Assembly (NCBI RefSeq): GCF_014195505.1
Contig: NZ_JACIBV010000001.1
Coordinates: 7,068,001 to 7,132,000, forward strand
From: Nonomuraea dietziae
Lineage (GTDB): Bacteria; Actinomycetota; Actinomycetes; Streptosporangiales; Streptosporangiaceae
Direction of reading: 5' to 3'
Length of the DNA stretch: 64,000 bases
Positions within the stretch are counted from its first letter, which is position 1; every line of letters begins with the position of its first letter. A program made the translations under genes and the position numbers. Below the pieces are notes generated by a model. It was given only the letters and a program-made list of their open reading frames with translations. It had not been told where the DNA came from and did not search any database. Shown in pieces: positions 8,604-17,630 of this stretch.

Positions 8604-9200
8604 ATGATCACTATGACCGATGAGCAGCGCCAGGACTGGTTCGAACGCGACGTCGTTCCGGTGACCTCACAGCTGTTCGCCTCCGCGATGCGCCTTACCC
8701 GCAACACGGCCGACGCCGAGGACCTCGTCCAGGAGACGGTGGCGAAGGCGTACACGTCCTATCACCAGTTCCGTGAGGGCACCAACCTCAAGGCATGGCT
8801 GCACCGCATCCTGACCAACAACTTCATCAACGACTACCGCAAGAAGCAGCGCTCGCCGAAGCTCGCCGCCGCCGAGGAGGTCGAGGACTGGCAGCTGCAC
8901 GCGGCTGAGTCGCACATGTCCAGCGGGTTGAAGTCGGCCGAGACCGAGGCGCTTGAGCGGCTGCCCGACAGCGCGGTGATGAACGCGCTGCGCGCCCTTC
9001 CCGAGGACTTCAGAGTCGCTGTCTACCTGGCCGACGTGGAGGGCTTTCCCTACAAGGAGATCGCCGAGCGCATGGGCACCCCCATTGGCACCGTGATGTC
9101 GCGTCTGCACCGCGGCCGGCGCCAGCTGCGCTCCATGTTGGAGGGGTACGCCCTCGAGGAGGGCGCCTTGCGCCTTCCCGCCCAGCGTGCCGCCGCCTAG
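8604..9200 (+). CDS. sigR: ECF sigma factor of the SigR/SigH (thiol-stress) group
   Basis: A 198-residue sigma-70 factor with region 2 ([28 protein letters not shown]) and region 4 ([45 protein letters not shown]), closely resembling actinobacterial SigR/SigH, which direct the disulfide-stress regulon. ATG at 8604 follows GGAGGGG at 8591-8597; the frame extends upstream without another ribosome site. SigR/SigH genes are normally followed by rsrA/rshA, encoding a zinc anti-sigma factor. Here the next gene is convergent and no such ORF exists nearby. No GGAAT-N18-GTT autoregulatory promoter is evident in the 230-bp upstream gap. The stop shares CTAG with the opposing gene. Confidence 0.85.
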   Translation: MITMTDEQRQDWFERDVVPVTSQLFASAMRLTRNTADAEDLVQETVAKAYTSYHQFREGTNLKAWLHRILTNNFINDYRKKQRSPKLAAAEEVEDWQLHAAESHMSSGLKSAETEALERLPDSAVMNALRALPEDFRVAVYLADVEGFPYKEIAERMGTPIGTVMSRLHRGRRQLRSMLEGYALEEGALRLPAQRAAA

Positions 9201-10063
9201 ATTCTCATGTGCAGGCGCACGCGCAGGCCGTCGCTGTCGGCCCGTACCAGCACCTGATCGCACAACTGACGACTTATCCAGAGCCCGTATCCCCGAGGGG
9301 ATTCGGGCTCTGGCGGTATGTAGCCGGGTAAGGGATCGTCCAGTTCGCCGCCGCCCGGATCGAGGATCTCGCACACCACCTCGTCGCCCTCCGTCCACAT
9401 GGCGACCGTGCCGTGGCCTGCGCCGTGCTCGACGCTGTTGGCGGCGATCTCCGAGACGCTCAGCACGAGGGAGGCGACGAGGTTGCGGTCCATGCCCGCC
9501 TGCCTGGCGAAGTCGGAGACGCTCCTGCGCAACCGGTTGAGCGTCCGGGCGGCGAACGGCGTGATCACCGTGGTGCCGTTCGGCTCGGGGAGCGGGGCGA
9601 GGTCGCCGTCGAGCACCAGCGACCACGGCTCCACGTAACGGGTGCTGAGCACCTCGGGGTGGGTCAGGTAGGCCCGCGAGGCGAACTCCGTGCGATAGAG
9701 GCACAGCAGCGTGGCGTCGACCCCGCCCAGCGCCGCGTTGGTGATCGACTCGTAGCGGATCCACTCCCTGGACTCGCGTTCGTCCCAGCCCTCCCACGGC
9801 GGCTCGCCGACGACCAGCGTGCGCCTGCCGCGCATGTAGTCGAGATAGGCGGCCAGCGTGCGGTGCGGGTGACCGTACCAACGGCTGGCGAGCCTGGTGT
9901 CGACGTCGAGGCCCAGCAGCGCGAGCTTGGCCTCGTCGGTGACCACCAGCACCTGCCTGCCCTCGGCCAGCGCGTGCCGCACCCTGGGCAGGACCATCCG
10001 GAGGAAACCCTCATCGGAGTCGTACGGCACGGCGACATGCCTGAACGTCCGATGGGCGCGCAC
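9197..10063 (-). CDS. MEDS-domain / HATPase_c anti-sigma-type regulator
   Basis: A 288-residue cytoplasmic protein. Residues 1-160 are a MEDS domain ([13 protein letters not shown] and later TLLCLYR), a ligand-sensing module seen with DcmR and anti-sigma kinases. The C-terminal 130 residues are a GHKL ATPase like RsbW/SpoIIAB, with N box [15 protein letters not shown] and G box [16 protein letters not shown]. Such proteins act in partner-switching control of sigma factors. GTG at 10063 is preceded at 6 nt by TACGGT, a leaderless promoter signature. It is convergent with the sigma gene with a 4-bp overlap; whether it acts on that sigma factor is unknown, since SigR-type factors normally use a zinc anti-sigma of a different fold. 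Confidence 0.85.
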   Translation of the reverse strand: MRAHRTFRHVAVPYDSDEGFLRMVLPRVRHALAEGRQVLVVTDEAKLALLGLDVDTRLASRWYGHPHRTLAAYLDYMRGRRTLVVGEPPWEGWDERESREWIRYESITNAALGGVDATLLCLYRTEFASRAYLTHPEVLSTRYVEPWSLVLDGDLAPLPEPNGTTVITPFAARTLNRLRRSVSDFARQAGMDRNLVASLVLSVSEIAANSVEHGAGHGTVAMWTEGDEVVCEILDPGGGELDDPLPGYIPPEPESPRGYGLWISRQLCDQVLVRADSDGLRVRLHMRI

Positions 10064-10087
10064 GGCCAGACCGTAACAAGCGCTTGA

Positions 10088-10924
10088 CTAACTGGCAACG
10101 GCTATCAGTGCGACCGCGCCGAGCGCGAAGGCGACGCCCGCCATCTGGATCGCCTGCAGCCGCTCGCCGAGCACGTATCGCGCGAGCACCAGCGTGCTGG
10201 CCGGGTAGAGCGAGACCAGCACGGCGACCAGGCTGAGCAGGCCCTGCTGCTCGGCCAGCAGGTACAGGACGTTGGCCGCCATGTCGAGCACCCCGGCCAG
10301 CGCGATGATGCCGAGGGCGCCCCCGCCAGGCTTCAGCGTCCTGCGGGTGACGACGGCCAGCAGGACCACCAGGCTGATCGAGGCGAGCCTGGCGCCGACG
10401 AGGGGCCACAGACCGCTGCCGTCGGGCGCCTGGGCGAGCAGGATGAAGAAGCCGCCGAAGCCCGCGCCGGCCGCCAGCGCCATGGCGATCGAGGCGGGCG
10501 AGGAGGGCTGCTCGGCCGAAGGGCTCCTGCTGACCAGCAGCACCGACAGCAGGGCGAGCACGACGCCCACCACCTGCACGACGGCCGGACGCTCCCCGCT
10601 GACCAGCCCGAACAGCACGGGCAGCGCCGCCGAGGTGACCGCTGTCGTGGGCGCCACCACCGACATCACGCCGGCGGCCAGCGCCCGGTAGAACAGCACC
10701 AGGCCTGCCGCTCCGGCCGCGCCCGCGCCGAGGCCCCAGCCAAGCGCGGCCTCGGAGGCCGCCCCCGGCAGGACCGGCATCATCGCCAGGACCAGGGCGA
10801 ATCCGGCTATCTGCGACAGCGCCACGACTGAGAGCACGCGGGAGCGTCTGGTGGCCAGTCCGCCGCAGAAGTCCGCTGTGCCGTACACGATCGCGCAGGC
10901 TGTCGCCAGGATCACCGCCGTCAT
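10088..10924 (-). CDS. EamA/DMT-family exporter
   Basis: About 278 residues, ten predicted transmembrane helices in two EamA repeats of five, as in drug/metabolite transporters that export amino acids or metabolites. The N-terminal repeat begins ILATACAIVYGTADFCGGLATRRS; the second begins ALAAGAGFGGFFILLAQAPDG. I use ATG at 10924; ATG at 10942 is possible, and neither has a Shine-Dalgarno sequence. The divergent XRE-cupin regulator starts 47 bp away and probably controls it. Substrate not predictable. Confidence 0.88.
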   Translation of the reverse strand: MTAVILATACAIVYGTADFCGGLATRRSRVLSVVALSQIAGFALVLAMMPVLPGAASEAALGWGLGAGAAGAAGLVLFYRALAAGVMSVVAPTTAVTSAALPVLFGLVSGERPAVVQVVGVVLALLSVLLVSRSPSAEQPSSPASIAMALAAGAGFGGFFILLAQAPDGSGLWPLVGARLASISLVVLLAVVTRRTLKPGGGALGIIALAGVLDMAANVLYLLAEQQGLLSLVAVLVSLYPASTLVLARYVLGERLQAIQMAGVAFALGAVALIAVAS

Positions 10925-10971
10925 GGGCTCAGTACACCACATTGATAAGAGTGTTCACTACACTGGACTAC

Positions 10972-11544
10972 ATGGACCCCGAGACGATCACTGCGGCGAT
11001 CGCCACCAACGTGCGCGCCCAGCGCGCCCACCGAGGGCTGACACTCGACGCCCTCGCCGCCAGGTCGGGAGTGAGCCGCGGCATGCTCGTGCAGGTCGAG
11101 CAGGGCCGTACCAACCCGAGCATCACCACCCTGGTCAGGATCGCCGACGCGCTCAGCGTCAGCGTCGCCCGCCTGCTGGAGGTCTCCGACACCCCGCTGG
11201 TGCGGGTGGTGCCCGCCGCCGAGATCGTCACCTTCAAGCAGGGGGAGGGCTCGGCCAGGCTGCTGGTCGGCACCGACGCCCCGGCCATCCTCGAGCTCTG
11301 GGAATGGCGTCTCGCGCCGGGCGAGCACCACGACGGAGACGCGCACCTGCCGGGCGCGCGCGAGATGCTCTGGGTGCTGTCGGGCGAGCTGACGCTGAGC
11401 GTGTACGGCCAGAGCCACGCCGTCGCGACAGGCGACGCCGTCGTCTTCTCCGCCGATCGCCCACACCGCTACGCCAACCAAGGAGAAGATGAGCTCCGGA
11501 TGGTGATGGTCGTGAGCGAGCCAAGGGAGACCCCTGATCACTAG
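10972..11544 (+). CDS. XRE-family regulator with cupin domain
   Basis: A 190-residue transcription factor. Residues about 10-65 are an XRE helix-turn-helix (LTLDALAARSGVSRGMLVQVEQG), and about 105-180 a cupin sensor (LAPGEHHDGDAHLPGAREMLWVLSGELTLSV). This HTH-plus-cupin group often senses small metabolites and regulates adjacent transporter genes, fitting the divergent EamA exporter. ATG at 10972 lacks a Shine-Dalgarno sequence but has TACACT at 10959-10964 exactly 7 nt upstream, indicating a leaderless transcript. TTG at 10942 is rejected as start. Inverted half-sites GTGT/ACAC (10951-10963) overlap this promoter. Confidence 0.9.
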   Translation: MDPETITAAIATNVRAQRAHRGLTLDALAARSGVSRGMLVQVEQGRTNPSITTLVRIADALSVSVARLLEVSDTPLVRVVPAAEIVTFKQGEGSARLLVGTDAPAILELWEWRLAPGEHHDGDAHLPGAREMLWVLSGELTLSVYGQSHAVATGDAVVFSADRPHRYANQGEDELRMVMVVSEPRETPDH

Positions 11545-11635
11545 GCCCCGAAACCCCGGCGTTCGCGGACTCGATCGTGTCCAAGCTGGGTACATCCCTA
11601 GTTGCTGGGACACGTCCTCGACAGGGGGTTGTGCG

Positions 11636-11941
11636 TTGACTGAGTCCCGTGCGGCGATCGAGAAGCTTCACGCGGAGTTGACCGGCCTGGGGGTGACCAG
11701 CGCCTACGAGGTGGGCGACGACGCCACTCTTTCGGTCTGGATCGGGCTTGTCGTGCGGTTCCGTGAGGGGTTCTACCGTTGGCAGGAGGGCCCGGTGAAA
11801 CGTCGGCATCTGGGTACGGATCCGGTTGGATGTGCCATACGCGTGGCGCGTCGTTACACGGAATTGCAGGCTGATGTCCCAGTCTGGTGGGAGGACCTGG
11901 CCAAAGAGCTTCGGGGGGGCTCTGTTCAGGACTATCCGTGA
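11636..11941 (+). CDS. Small hypothetical protein
   Basis: A 101-residue soluble protein of no family I recognise. It starts at TTG 11636, supported by AGGGGG at 11623-11628 seven bases upstream. Visible features are an N-terminal amphipathic helix (AAIEKLHAELTGLGV), a hydrophobic strand LSVWIGLVVRF and a Trp-rich C-terminus (VPVWWEDLAKEL). Composition is less Ala-rich than its neighbours. It precedes the deacetylase lipoprotein gene by 32 bp, so the two may be co-transcribed. Confidence 0.65.
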   Translation: MTESRAAIEKLHAELTGLGVTSAYEVGDDATLSVWIGLVVRFREGFYRWQEGPVKRRHLGTDPVGCAIRVARRYTELQADVPVWWEDLAKELRGGSVQDYP

Positions 11942-11973
11942 TGTGACCCCCCGTGTCGCTTTCGGGGGGAAGC

Positions 11974-12762
11974 ATGCGGGTGTGGTCGGCGCTGCTCGCC
12001 TTGGCGCTGGTTGCCGGGTGCACCGCCCACGAGACGGTCAAGGAACCCTCGGCCGTCCCCCTCAACGCCAGGATTCCCGCCCAGCTCGAGCCCGAGATTC
12101 TGGCCAAGCTGCTGGCCGCCGTCCAGCCGGACTGGCCGCGGCCTACCGAGCCTGTCGACTGCACCAGGTCCAAGTGCGTGGCGCTGACCTTCGACGACGG
12201 CCCCGGTGACCACACGAGGCGGCTGCTCGACCTGCTCGACGAGCGGGAGGCGAAGGCGACCTTCTTCGTGGTCGGGCGGATGGTGGCCGCCGACAGGCAC
12301 CACAATCTGCAGCGCATGGTCGAAGACGGGCACGAGCTCGGCAACCACTCGTGGAGCCACGCCCAGCTCACCGCGCTGCCGCTGGACGGCATCAGACACG
12401 AGCTCCTGCGCACCCAGAACCTGGTGGAGAAGATCACCGGGGTCCGGATGAGGGTGATGCGCCCGCCGTACGGGGCGACCGACGGCAGGGTGGCGGCGGA
12501 GACCCGCAGGGAGCGGCTCGCGCAGATCCTGTGGAACGTCGACACCTTCGACTGGCGCGACCGCGTGCCCTCCATGATCGCCCGGCGCGCGGCCAGGGCG
12601 ACGAAGGGCTCCATCGTGCTGCTGCACGACATCCATCGCACGACGGTGCAGGCCGTGCCCCACCTGATCGACACCCTGGCCAAGCGTGACTACAGGTTCG
12701 TCACCGTCTCCGAGCTGTACGGCGGGACGCCCGATCCAGGCAGGAAGTACACCGAACGATGA
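11974..12762 (+). CDS. NodB-type polysaccharide deacetylase, lipoprotein
   Basis: A 262-residue carbohydrate esterase family 4 enzyme that removes acetyl groups from cell-wall or extracellular amino sugars. A lipoprotein signal with LVAGC lies near residues 12-16. Catalytic motifs: TFDDGPGDH near 73 (motif 1), the metal-binding NHSWSH near 123-128 (motif 2), RPPYGATD near 165 (motif 3) and a C-terminal LLHD. ATG at 11974 follows a G-rich site in CGGGGGGAAGC. The stop overlaps the next gene by 4 bp (ATGA), so the two are coupled although functionally unlike. Confidence 0.93.
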   Translation: MRVWSALLALALVAGCTAHETVKEPSAVPLNARIPAQLEPEILAKLLAAVQPDWPRPTEPVDCTRSKCVALTFDDGPGDHTRRLLDLLDEREAKATFFVVGRMVAADRHHNLQRMVEDGHELGNHSWSHAQLTALPLDGIRHELLRTQNLVEKITGVRMRVMRPPYGATDGRVAAETRRERLAQILWNVDTFDWRDRVPSMIARRAARATKGSIVLLHDIHRTTVQAVPHLIDTLAKRDYRFVTVSELYGGTPDPGRKYTER

Positions 12763-14258
12763 CGCAAGGCTATGACTTCGAGGGGCCCGCGCTGCAGCTG
12801 GGCGTCCTCATGGAGAACGGCGAGCCGCGTCCCGGCGCGCCCGTCAGGGTGCCGCTGCGGATGTTCAACAGGCACGGGCTGGTGGCCGGAGCCACGGGCA
12901 CGGGCAAGACCAAGACCCTCCAGCTGATGGCCGAGCAGCTGTCGGAGCAGGGAGTACCGGTCTTCCTCGCCGACATCAAGGGCGACCTGTCGGGCATGGC
13001 CTCGCCAGGCGAGCCCTCCGAGGGACTGCTCGAGCGGACGGCGGGCATCGGCCAGGACTGGTCGGGCGTCGCCTGCCCCGTGGAGTTCTACGCGCTGGGC
13101 GGGCTGGGCGAGGGCGTGCCGCTGCGCGCCACGATGACCGCCTTCGGGCCGACCCTGCTGTCCAAGGTGCTCGAGCTGAACGAGACCCAGGAGTCCTCGC
13201 TCGGCCTCATCTTCCACTTCGCCGACACCAACGGCCTGCCGCTGCTGGACATGAAGGACCTGAGGGCGGTCATCCAGTACCTGATCGACAACCCTGACGT
13301 GCTGAAGGGCGTCGGCGGGCTGTCGAAGCAGACGGCGGGGGTGATCCTGCGCGCGCTGACCAACCTGTCGGCGGAGGGCGCCGACCGGTTCTTCGGAGAG
13401 CCCGAGTTCGACACCCACGACCTGCTGCGGGTCACGCCCGACGGCAGGGGAGTGGTCTCGATCCTGGAGCTGCCCTCGGTCCAGGACAGGCCCCTGCTCT
13501 TCTCCACCTTCCTGATGTGGCTGCTGGCCGACCTGTTCAGCGACCTGCCGGAGGTGGGCGACCCCGACAAGCCCAAGCTGGTGTTCTTCTTCGACGAGGC
13601 GCACCTGCTCTTCACCGACGCCTCCAAGCCGTTCCTGCGCTCGATCACCCAGACCGTGCGCCTGATCAGGTCGAAGGGGATCGGCGTCTTCTTCGTCACC
13701 CAGACGCCCAAGGACGTGCCCGCCGACGTGCTGGCGCAGCTCGGAGCGAGGGTCCAGCACGCGCTGCGGGCCTTCACCCCGCAGGACGCCAAGGCGCTGA
13801 AGGCGACGGTCTCCACCTTCCCGCACTCCTCCTACGACCTCGAGGAGCTGCTGACCCGGCTCGGCATCGGCGAGGCGGTCGTGACGGTGCTGTCGGACAA
13901 GGGCGTGCCGACCCCGGTGGCGTGGACCCGGCTGCTGGCGCCTCGCTCGCTCATGGCGCCCTCGGATCCCTTGGTCGTCGGCGGGATCGTCGCGGCCTCG
14001 CCGCTGCGGCCCAGATACGGCCAGGAGATCGACAGGCAGTCGGCCTACGAGCTGCTGGCGGCGAGGGTCGCGCCGCCGCCCGCGGCGCCCGAGCCCGTGC
14101 CGTCCTCGCCCGCGCCCGAACCCGCTCCCGAGCAGCCGTCGGTGCTGGAGTCGGTGCTCGGCTCGTCGATCTTCAAGTCGTTCGCCAGGTCGGCGGCCAG
14201 CTCCCTCGGACGCGAGATCAGCCGCTCCATCTTCGGTACCGCCAAGCGGCGGCGCTAG
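12759..14258 (+). CDS. HerA-like (DUF853) P-loop ATPase
   Basis: A 499-residue DUF853 ATPase of the HerA/FtsK superclass. Walker A is GATGTGKTKT near 44-53 and Walker B is VFFFDEAH near 275-282, followed by the sensor FFVTQTPKDVP and the arginine-rich GARVQHALRAF. The C-terminus has a Pro/Ala-rich linker and a basic tail ending AKRRR. These proteins are widespread and predicted to act on DNA or RNA, but their role is not established. It lies in an apparent operon after the deacetylase through an ATGA overlap. Confidence 0.9.
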   Translation: MTQGYDFEGPALQLGVLMENGEPRPGAPVRVPLRMFNRHGLVAGATGTGKTKTLQLMAEQLSEQGVPVFLADIKGDLSGMASPGEPSEGLLERTAGIGQDWSGVACPVEFYALGGLGEGVPLRATMTAFGPTLLSKVLELNETQESSLGLIFHFADTNGLPLLDMKDLRAVIQYLIDNPDVLKGVGGLSKQTAGVILRALTNLSAEGADRFFGEPEFDTHDLLRVTPDGRGVVSILELPSVQDRPLLFSTFLMWLLADLFSDLPEVGDPDKPKLVFFFDEAHLLFTDASKPFLRSITQTVRLIRSKGIGVFFVTQTPKDVPADVLAQLGARVQHALRAFTPQDAKALKATVSTFPHSSYDLEELLTRLGIGEAVVTVLSDKGVPTPVAWTRLLAPRSLMAPSDPLVVGGIVAASPLRPRYGQEIDRQSAYELLAARVAPPPAAPEPVPSSPAPEPAPEQPSVLESVLGSSIFKSFARSAASSLGREISRSIFGTAKRRR

Positions 14259-14287
14259 GTGTCGGTGCCGCATGGCACGCTGTGAAC

Positions 14288-14938
14288 ATGGGATTCACCG
14301 GCTTCCCCGACGAGGCCTTCGTCTTCTACGAGGGCCTCGAGGCGGACAACAGCAAGACCTACTGGACCCGCCACCGGCAGCTCTACGAGGAGGCGGTCAG
14401 GGCTCCCATGCTGGCGCTGACCGAGGAGCTCGCGACGGAGTTCGGGGCCGCCCAGCTGTTCAGGCCGCATCGCGACGTGCGCTTCGCCAAGGACAAGTCG
14501 CCCTACAAGACCCATCAGGGCGCCTTCGTCGACTTCATGCCCGGCATCGGCCTCTACGTGCAGCTCGACGCCTCCGGCCTCTACACCGCGGGCGGCTTCT
14601 ACTCCACCGCCACCGACCAGGTGGCCCGCTACCGCGCGGCGGTCGACGAGGACCTGTCGGGCAAGCGCCTGCAGCGCATCGCCGACGAGCTCACCGCGAA
14701 GGGCTACGCCGCCGAGGGCGACAGGCTGAAGACCAGGCCGCGCGGGGTGCCCGACGACCATCCCCGCATCGAGCTGCTGCGGCACCGTTCGCTCTACTTC
14801 GGCCGCCGTTTCGAGCCCGAGCCGTGGGTGCACACCGAGCAGGCCGCCGACAGGGTCCGGGTCACGTGGCGCGACTACAGCGCGCTGGTCGAGTGGGTCT
14901 GCACCCATGTCAGGGGCAGCGAGCTGCCTGCCCGCTGA
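14288..14938 (+). CDS. DUF2461 (TIGR02453) family protein
   Basis: A 216-residue soluble protein matching the DUF2461 family from its start (FPDEAFVFYEGLEADNSKTYW) through RPHRDVRFAKDKSPYKTHQGAF and GGFYS. Length is normal for the family, whose function is unknown. ATG at 14288 has no Shine-Dalgarno sequence; CACGCT six bases upstream resembles a weak -10 box for a leaderless message. The histidine kinase gene begins 4 bp after its stop. Confidence 0.9.
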   Translation: MGFTGFPDEAFVFYEGLEADNSKTYWTRHRQLYEEAVRAPMLALTEELATEFGAAQLFRPHRDVRFAKDKSPYKTHQGAFVDFMPGIGLYVQLDASGLYTAGGFYSTATDQVARYRAAVDEDLSGKRLQRIADELTAKGYAAEGDRLKTRPRGVPDDHPRIELLRHRSLYFGRRFEPEPWVHTEQAADRVRVTWRDYSALVEWVCTHVRGSELPAR

Positions 14939-14941
14939 CCC

Positions 14942-16117
14942 ATGGTGCTGAGTGCGGCCCACCGCGCCCGGATCCCCGCCTCTGTGCGCTTCGAGCCGCG
15001 TCCCATGCTGTGGCGGTGGCCGTTCCTGGTCGCGGCGGGCCTGCTGTTCGCCGGCAACGCGCTGATCCTGCGCGACCCCGCGGGCGTGCTGGTCGCGCTG
15101 CTGCTGGCGCTGCCCGTCGCGCTGTGCTGGTACCGACCGATGGCGGCGTGGTGGGTGATGGTGGCGGGGCTCGCCGTCGCCACGCCCTTCACGATGCTCG
15201 CGGGCGGGCTCGTCGTGCCGCCCTGGTACCTCAACCAGCTGCCCGTTCCGCTGATCGTGCTCTACGTGCTCGCCCTGTCGGTCCCGCTGAGGGTGGCGCT
15301 GCCCGCGCTGACGATCACGCTCGGCGTCGGGTGCGCCATCGCGGTACTGGTCGTGGCCGGTGGGCCGAACACCCCGATGGGCGCGCTGACCTGGGCGCTT
15401 GCGCTGGTCGTGGCGCTGCTCCTCGGACACGCCAGCAGGGCGCGGAGGGAGAGCACGCTGCGGATCGCCGACGAGCGCGGCCTGCGGAGGGTGCTGGAGG
15501 ATCGCGCGCGGATCGCGCGCGACCTGCACGACGTCGTGGCCCACCACATGTCGGTGATCGCGGTCCAGGCGGCGACCGCGCCCTATCGGATCGGTGAGGG
15601 GATGTCCGAGCGGGTGGCGGAGGAGTTCGAGACCATCAACGCGGCCGCCCGCTCGTCGCTCGGCGAGCTGCGGCAGCTGCTGGGCGTGCTGCGCGATCCG
15701 TCGGCGCCGCAGCCGGGGCTGGCCGAGCTGCCGGGGCTGGTCGCCGCCACGCGGAGCGCCGGGCTCCCCGTACGGCTGGAGCTGCCCGATCCGCTGCCCG
15801 ACCTGCCGGAGGAGGTGTCCCAGGCGGCCTACCGGATCGTGCAGGAGTCCGTGAGCAACGTGGTCAGGCACGCGGCAGGGGCTTCCACCGTGGTCCGCGC
15901 CCACCTCGACGAGAAGGGCGGCGGTCTGGTGGTCGAGGTGGTCAACGGGCGGCCGGCCGCGTCGCTGCCGCCGCTGCGGTCGGGTAGCGGCTTGGCGGGC
16001 ATGCGCGAACGGGTCGCCGCCCTCGCCGGTTCGTTCACGGCCGGCCCGGACGGCGAGGGCGGCTTCGCGGTGCGGGCGATCCTGCCCCTGGAGTTCGATG
16101 GCGAGCCGGCACGGTGA
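14942..16117 (+). CDS. NarL-type two-component sensor histidine kinase
   Basis: A 391-residue membrane sensor kinase. The N-terminal half has about five to six transmembrane helices and little extracytoplasmic sequence. A short coiled region leads to HisKA_3 with phospho-acceptor His in RDLHDVVAHHMSV (near 195), then HATPase_c with ERVAEEFETINAAARSSLGEL and the G box SGLAGMRERVAALAG. The MASE-like membrane layout is typical of actinobacterial kinases paired with LuxR-type regulators. The downstream regulator starts 11 bp after its stop and is the cognate partner. Signal unknown. Confidence 0.93.
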   Translation: MVLSAAHRARIPASVRFEPRPMLWRWPFLVAAGLLFAGNALILRDPAGVLVALLLALPVALCWYRPMAAWWVMVAGLAVATPFTMLAGGLVVPPWYLNQLPVPLIVLYVLALSVPLRVALPALTITLGVGCAIAVLVVAGGPNTPMGALTWALALVVALLLGHASRARRESTLRIADERGLRRVLEDRARIARDLHDVVAHHMSVIAVQAATAPYRIGEGMSERVAEEFETINAAARSSLGELRQLLGVLRDPSAPQPGLAELPGLVAATRSAGLPVRLELPDPLPDLPEEVSQAAYRIVQESVSNVVRHAAGASTVVRAHLDEKGGGLVVEVVNGRPAASLPPLRSGSGLAGMRERVAALAGSFTAGPDGEGGFAVRAILPLEFDGEPAR

Positions 16118-16127
16118 GGTGGTGACG

Positions 16128-16784
16128 ATGATCTCGGTTCTGGTCGCGGAGGACCAGGGCATGGTCCGCGCGGGGTTCGCGGCGCTGTTGGCCGCTCAGC
16201 CCGACATGCGGGTCGCGGGGGAGGCCGCCGACGGGATGGCGGCGGTCGAGGCGGCGCGCGAGCTGCGACCCGACGTCGTGCTCATGGACATCAGGATGCC
16301 GCGCATGGACGGCCTCGAGGCCACCAGGCGGATCATGGCGGCCGGGCAGGCGACGAAGGTGCTCATCCTCACCACCTTCGACGTCGACGACTACGTCTAC
16401 GCGGCCCTGCGGAGCGGCGCGAGCGGGTTCCTGCTCAAGGACGCGCCGCCGTACGACCTGATCAACGGGGTCAGGGTGGTCGCCGCCGGCGACGGGCTGC
16501 TCGCGCCCTCGGTCACCCGCAGGCTGATCGAGGAGTTCGCCGCGCGGCGGCCGGCTGACACCCGCGAGGCGCTGAGGCTCAACGCGCTGACCGCCCGCGA
16601 GACCGACGTGCTCAGGCTGATCGCGGGTGGGCTCGCCAACGCGGAGATCGCCGCGGAGCTGACGGTCGCCGAGGAGACGGTGAAGTCGCACGTCGGCCGC
16701 CTGTTCGGCAAGCTCGGCCTGCGCGACAGGGCCCAGGCCGTGGTGTTCGCCTACGAGAGCGGGCTGGTCGTCCCCGGCGGGTGA
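16128..16784 (+). CDS. NarL/FixJ-type response regulator
   Basis: A 218-residue response regulator. The receiver domain has acidic residues in VAEDQG, phospho-acceptor Asp near 54 in VLMDIRMPRMDG, and Lys in FLLKDAPP. The C-terminal LuxR HTH reads LTARETDVLRLIAGGLANAEIAAELTVAEETVKSHV. ATG at 16128 is preferred, with GAGGTGG just upstream; the open frame extends back to 16098 inside the kinase gene. Partner of the kinase at 14942-16117. Targets are not evident. Confidence 0.94.
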   Translation: MISVLVAEDQGMVRAGFAALLAAQPDMRVAGEAADGMAAVEAARELRPDVVLMDIRMPRMDGLEATRRIMAAGQATKVLILTTFDVDDYVYAALRSGASGFLLKDAPPYDLINGVRVVAAGDGLLAPSVTRRLIEEFAARRPADTREALRLNALTARETDVLRLIAGGLANAEIAAELTVAEETVKSHVGRLFGKLGLRDRAQAVVFAYESGLVVPGG

Positions 16785-16892
16785 GTGCCTCCGTAGGGGG
16801 AGCCCGAGACCGAGCGGTGCGCTCCACGGAGGGATCCCCACGCACCCTTCGCCTTCCTACCGTCTCCCTGTCACCACACGGACGGGGAGATC

Positions 16893-17630
16893 ATGTTGAC
16901 GAGACTGGACCTCATGGCAGGCGCCTTCCGCGCGGGCGCCGCGCTGGCGCTGAGTGAGCCGGAGATCCGCGGGCTGGGCCGGCTCGTCCGGCAGGGCGAC
17001 GTCTGCTTCGACATCGGGGCGGCCTACGGCATGTACACCTATCCGCTGGCCGCGCTCGTCGGGCCCGGCGGTCAGGTGCACAGCTTCGAGCCGCTGCCCA
17101 ATCCCTTCCGGCTCCTGGCGGCGGGGCGCCGCGCCTCGGGGGCGGAGCGCATCCGCGTCAACAACGCGGCGCTCGGCCCCGCGCCCGGCCGCGAGCTCAT
17201 GACCCTGCCCTACCGGTTCGGCCTGCCCATCCACGGCTGGGCCCATCTGCGGACCGGCCAGCGCCGTCCGGGCCGGCCGATCTCCTTCTCCTCCACCAGG
17301 ACGCTGAAGGTGGAGGTGCGGGGCGTCGACGAGTACTGCGAGGACCACGGCATCGACAGGGTCGCCTTCATGAAGGTCGACGTGGAGGGGTTCGAGGCCA
17401 GGGTGCTGGAGGGCGCGGCGCGGACCATCGACAGCCACCGCCCTTCGCTCCTGCTCGAGATCGAGGACCGTCACCTCGACAAGTACGGCATGACCTCGGC
17501 CGACCTGGCCGACCCGCTGCGCGAGCGCGGCTACCTCATGTACGCCTGGCACCGCGGCCGCTGGGCCAGGGTGAACTCGGTGACGACCGCGCGGCGCAAC
17601 TACCTGTTCGCGGCTCAGGGCGGGCTCTGA
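16893..17630 (+). CDS. FkbM-family methyltransferase
   Basis: A 245-residue SAM-dependent methyltransferase. The SAM-binding loop FDIGAAYGMYTYPLA is near 38-52, followed by the acidic strand end VHSFEPLPNPF; the FkbM hallmark FMKVDVEGFEARVLEGA is near 150-166. FkbM enzymes O-methylate polyketides, sugars or glycolipids. ATG at 16893 follows GGGGAG. The C-terminus overlaps the convergent membrane-protein gene by 16 bp. No biosynthetic cluster surrounds it, so the substrate is unknown. Confidence 0.92.
   Translation: MLTRLDLMAGAFRAGAALALSEPEIRGLGRLVRQGDVCFDIGAAYGMYTYPLAALVGPGGQVHSFEPLPNPFRLLAAGRRASGAERIRVNNAALGPAPGRELMTLPYRFGLPIHGWAHLRTGQRRPGRPISFSSTRTLKVEVRGVDEYCEDHGIDRVAFMKVDVEGFEARVLEGAARTIDSHRPSLLLEIEDRHLDKYGMTSADLADPLRERGYLMYAWHRGRWARVNSVTTARRNYLFAAQGGL

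Noticed and set aside
12690-14273. A 527-codon minus-strand frame opposite the HerA-like gene
   Set aside because: Composition (Gly/Gln/Arg/His-rich) is typical of antisense shadow; the HerA-like motifs are on the plus strand.
16785-16860. Possible terminator between the response regulator and fkbM (CCTCCGT / ACGGAGG)
   Set aside because: Only 7 bp with a 30-base spacer and no nested pairing; too weak to annotate.
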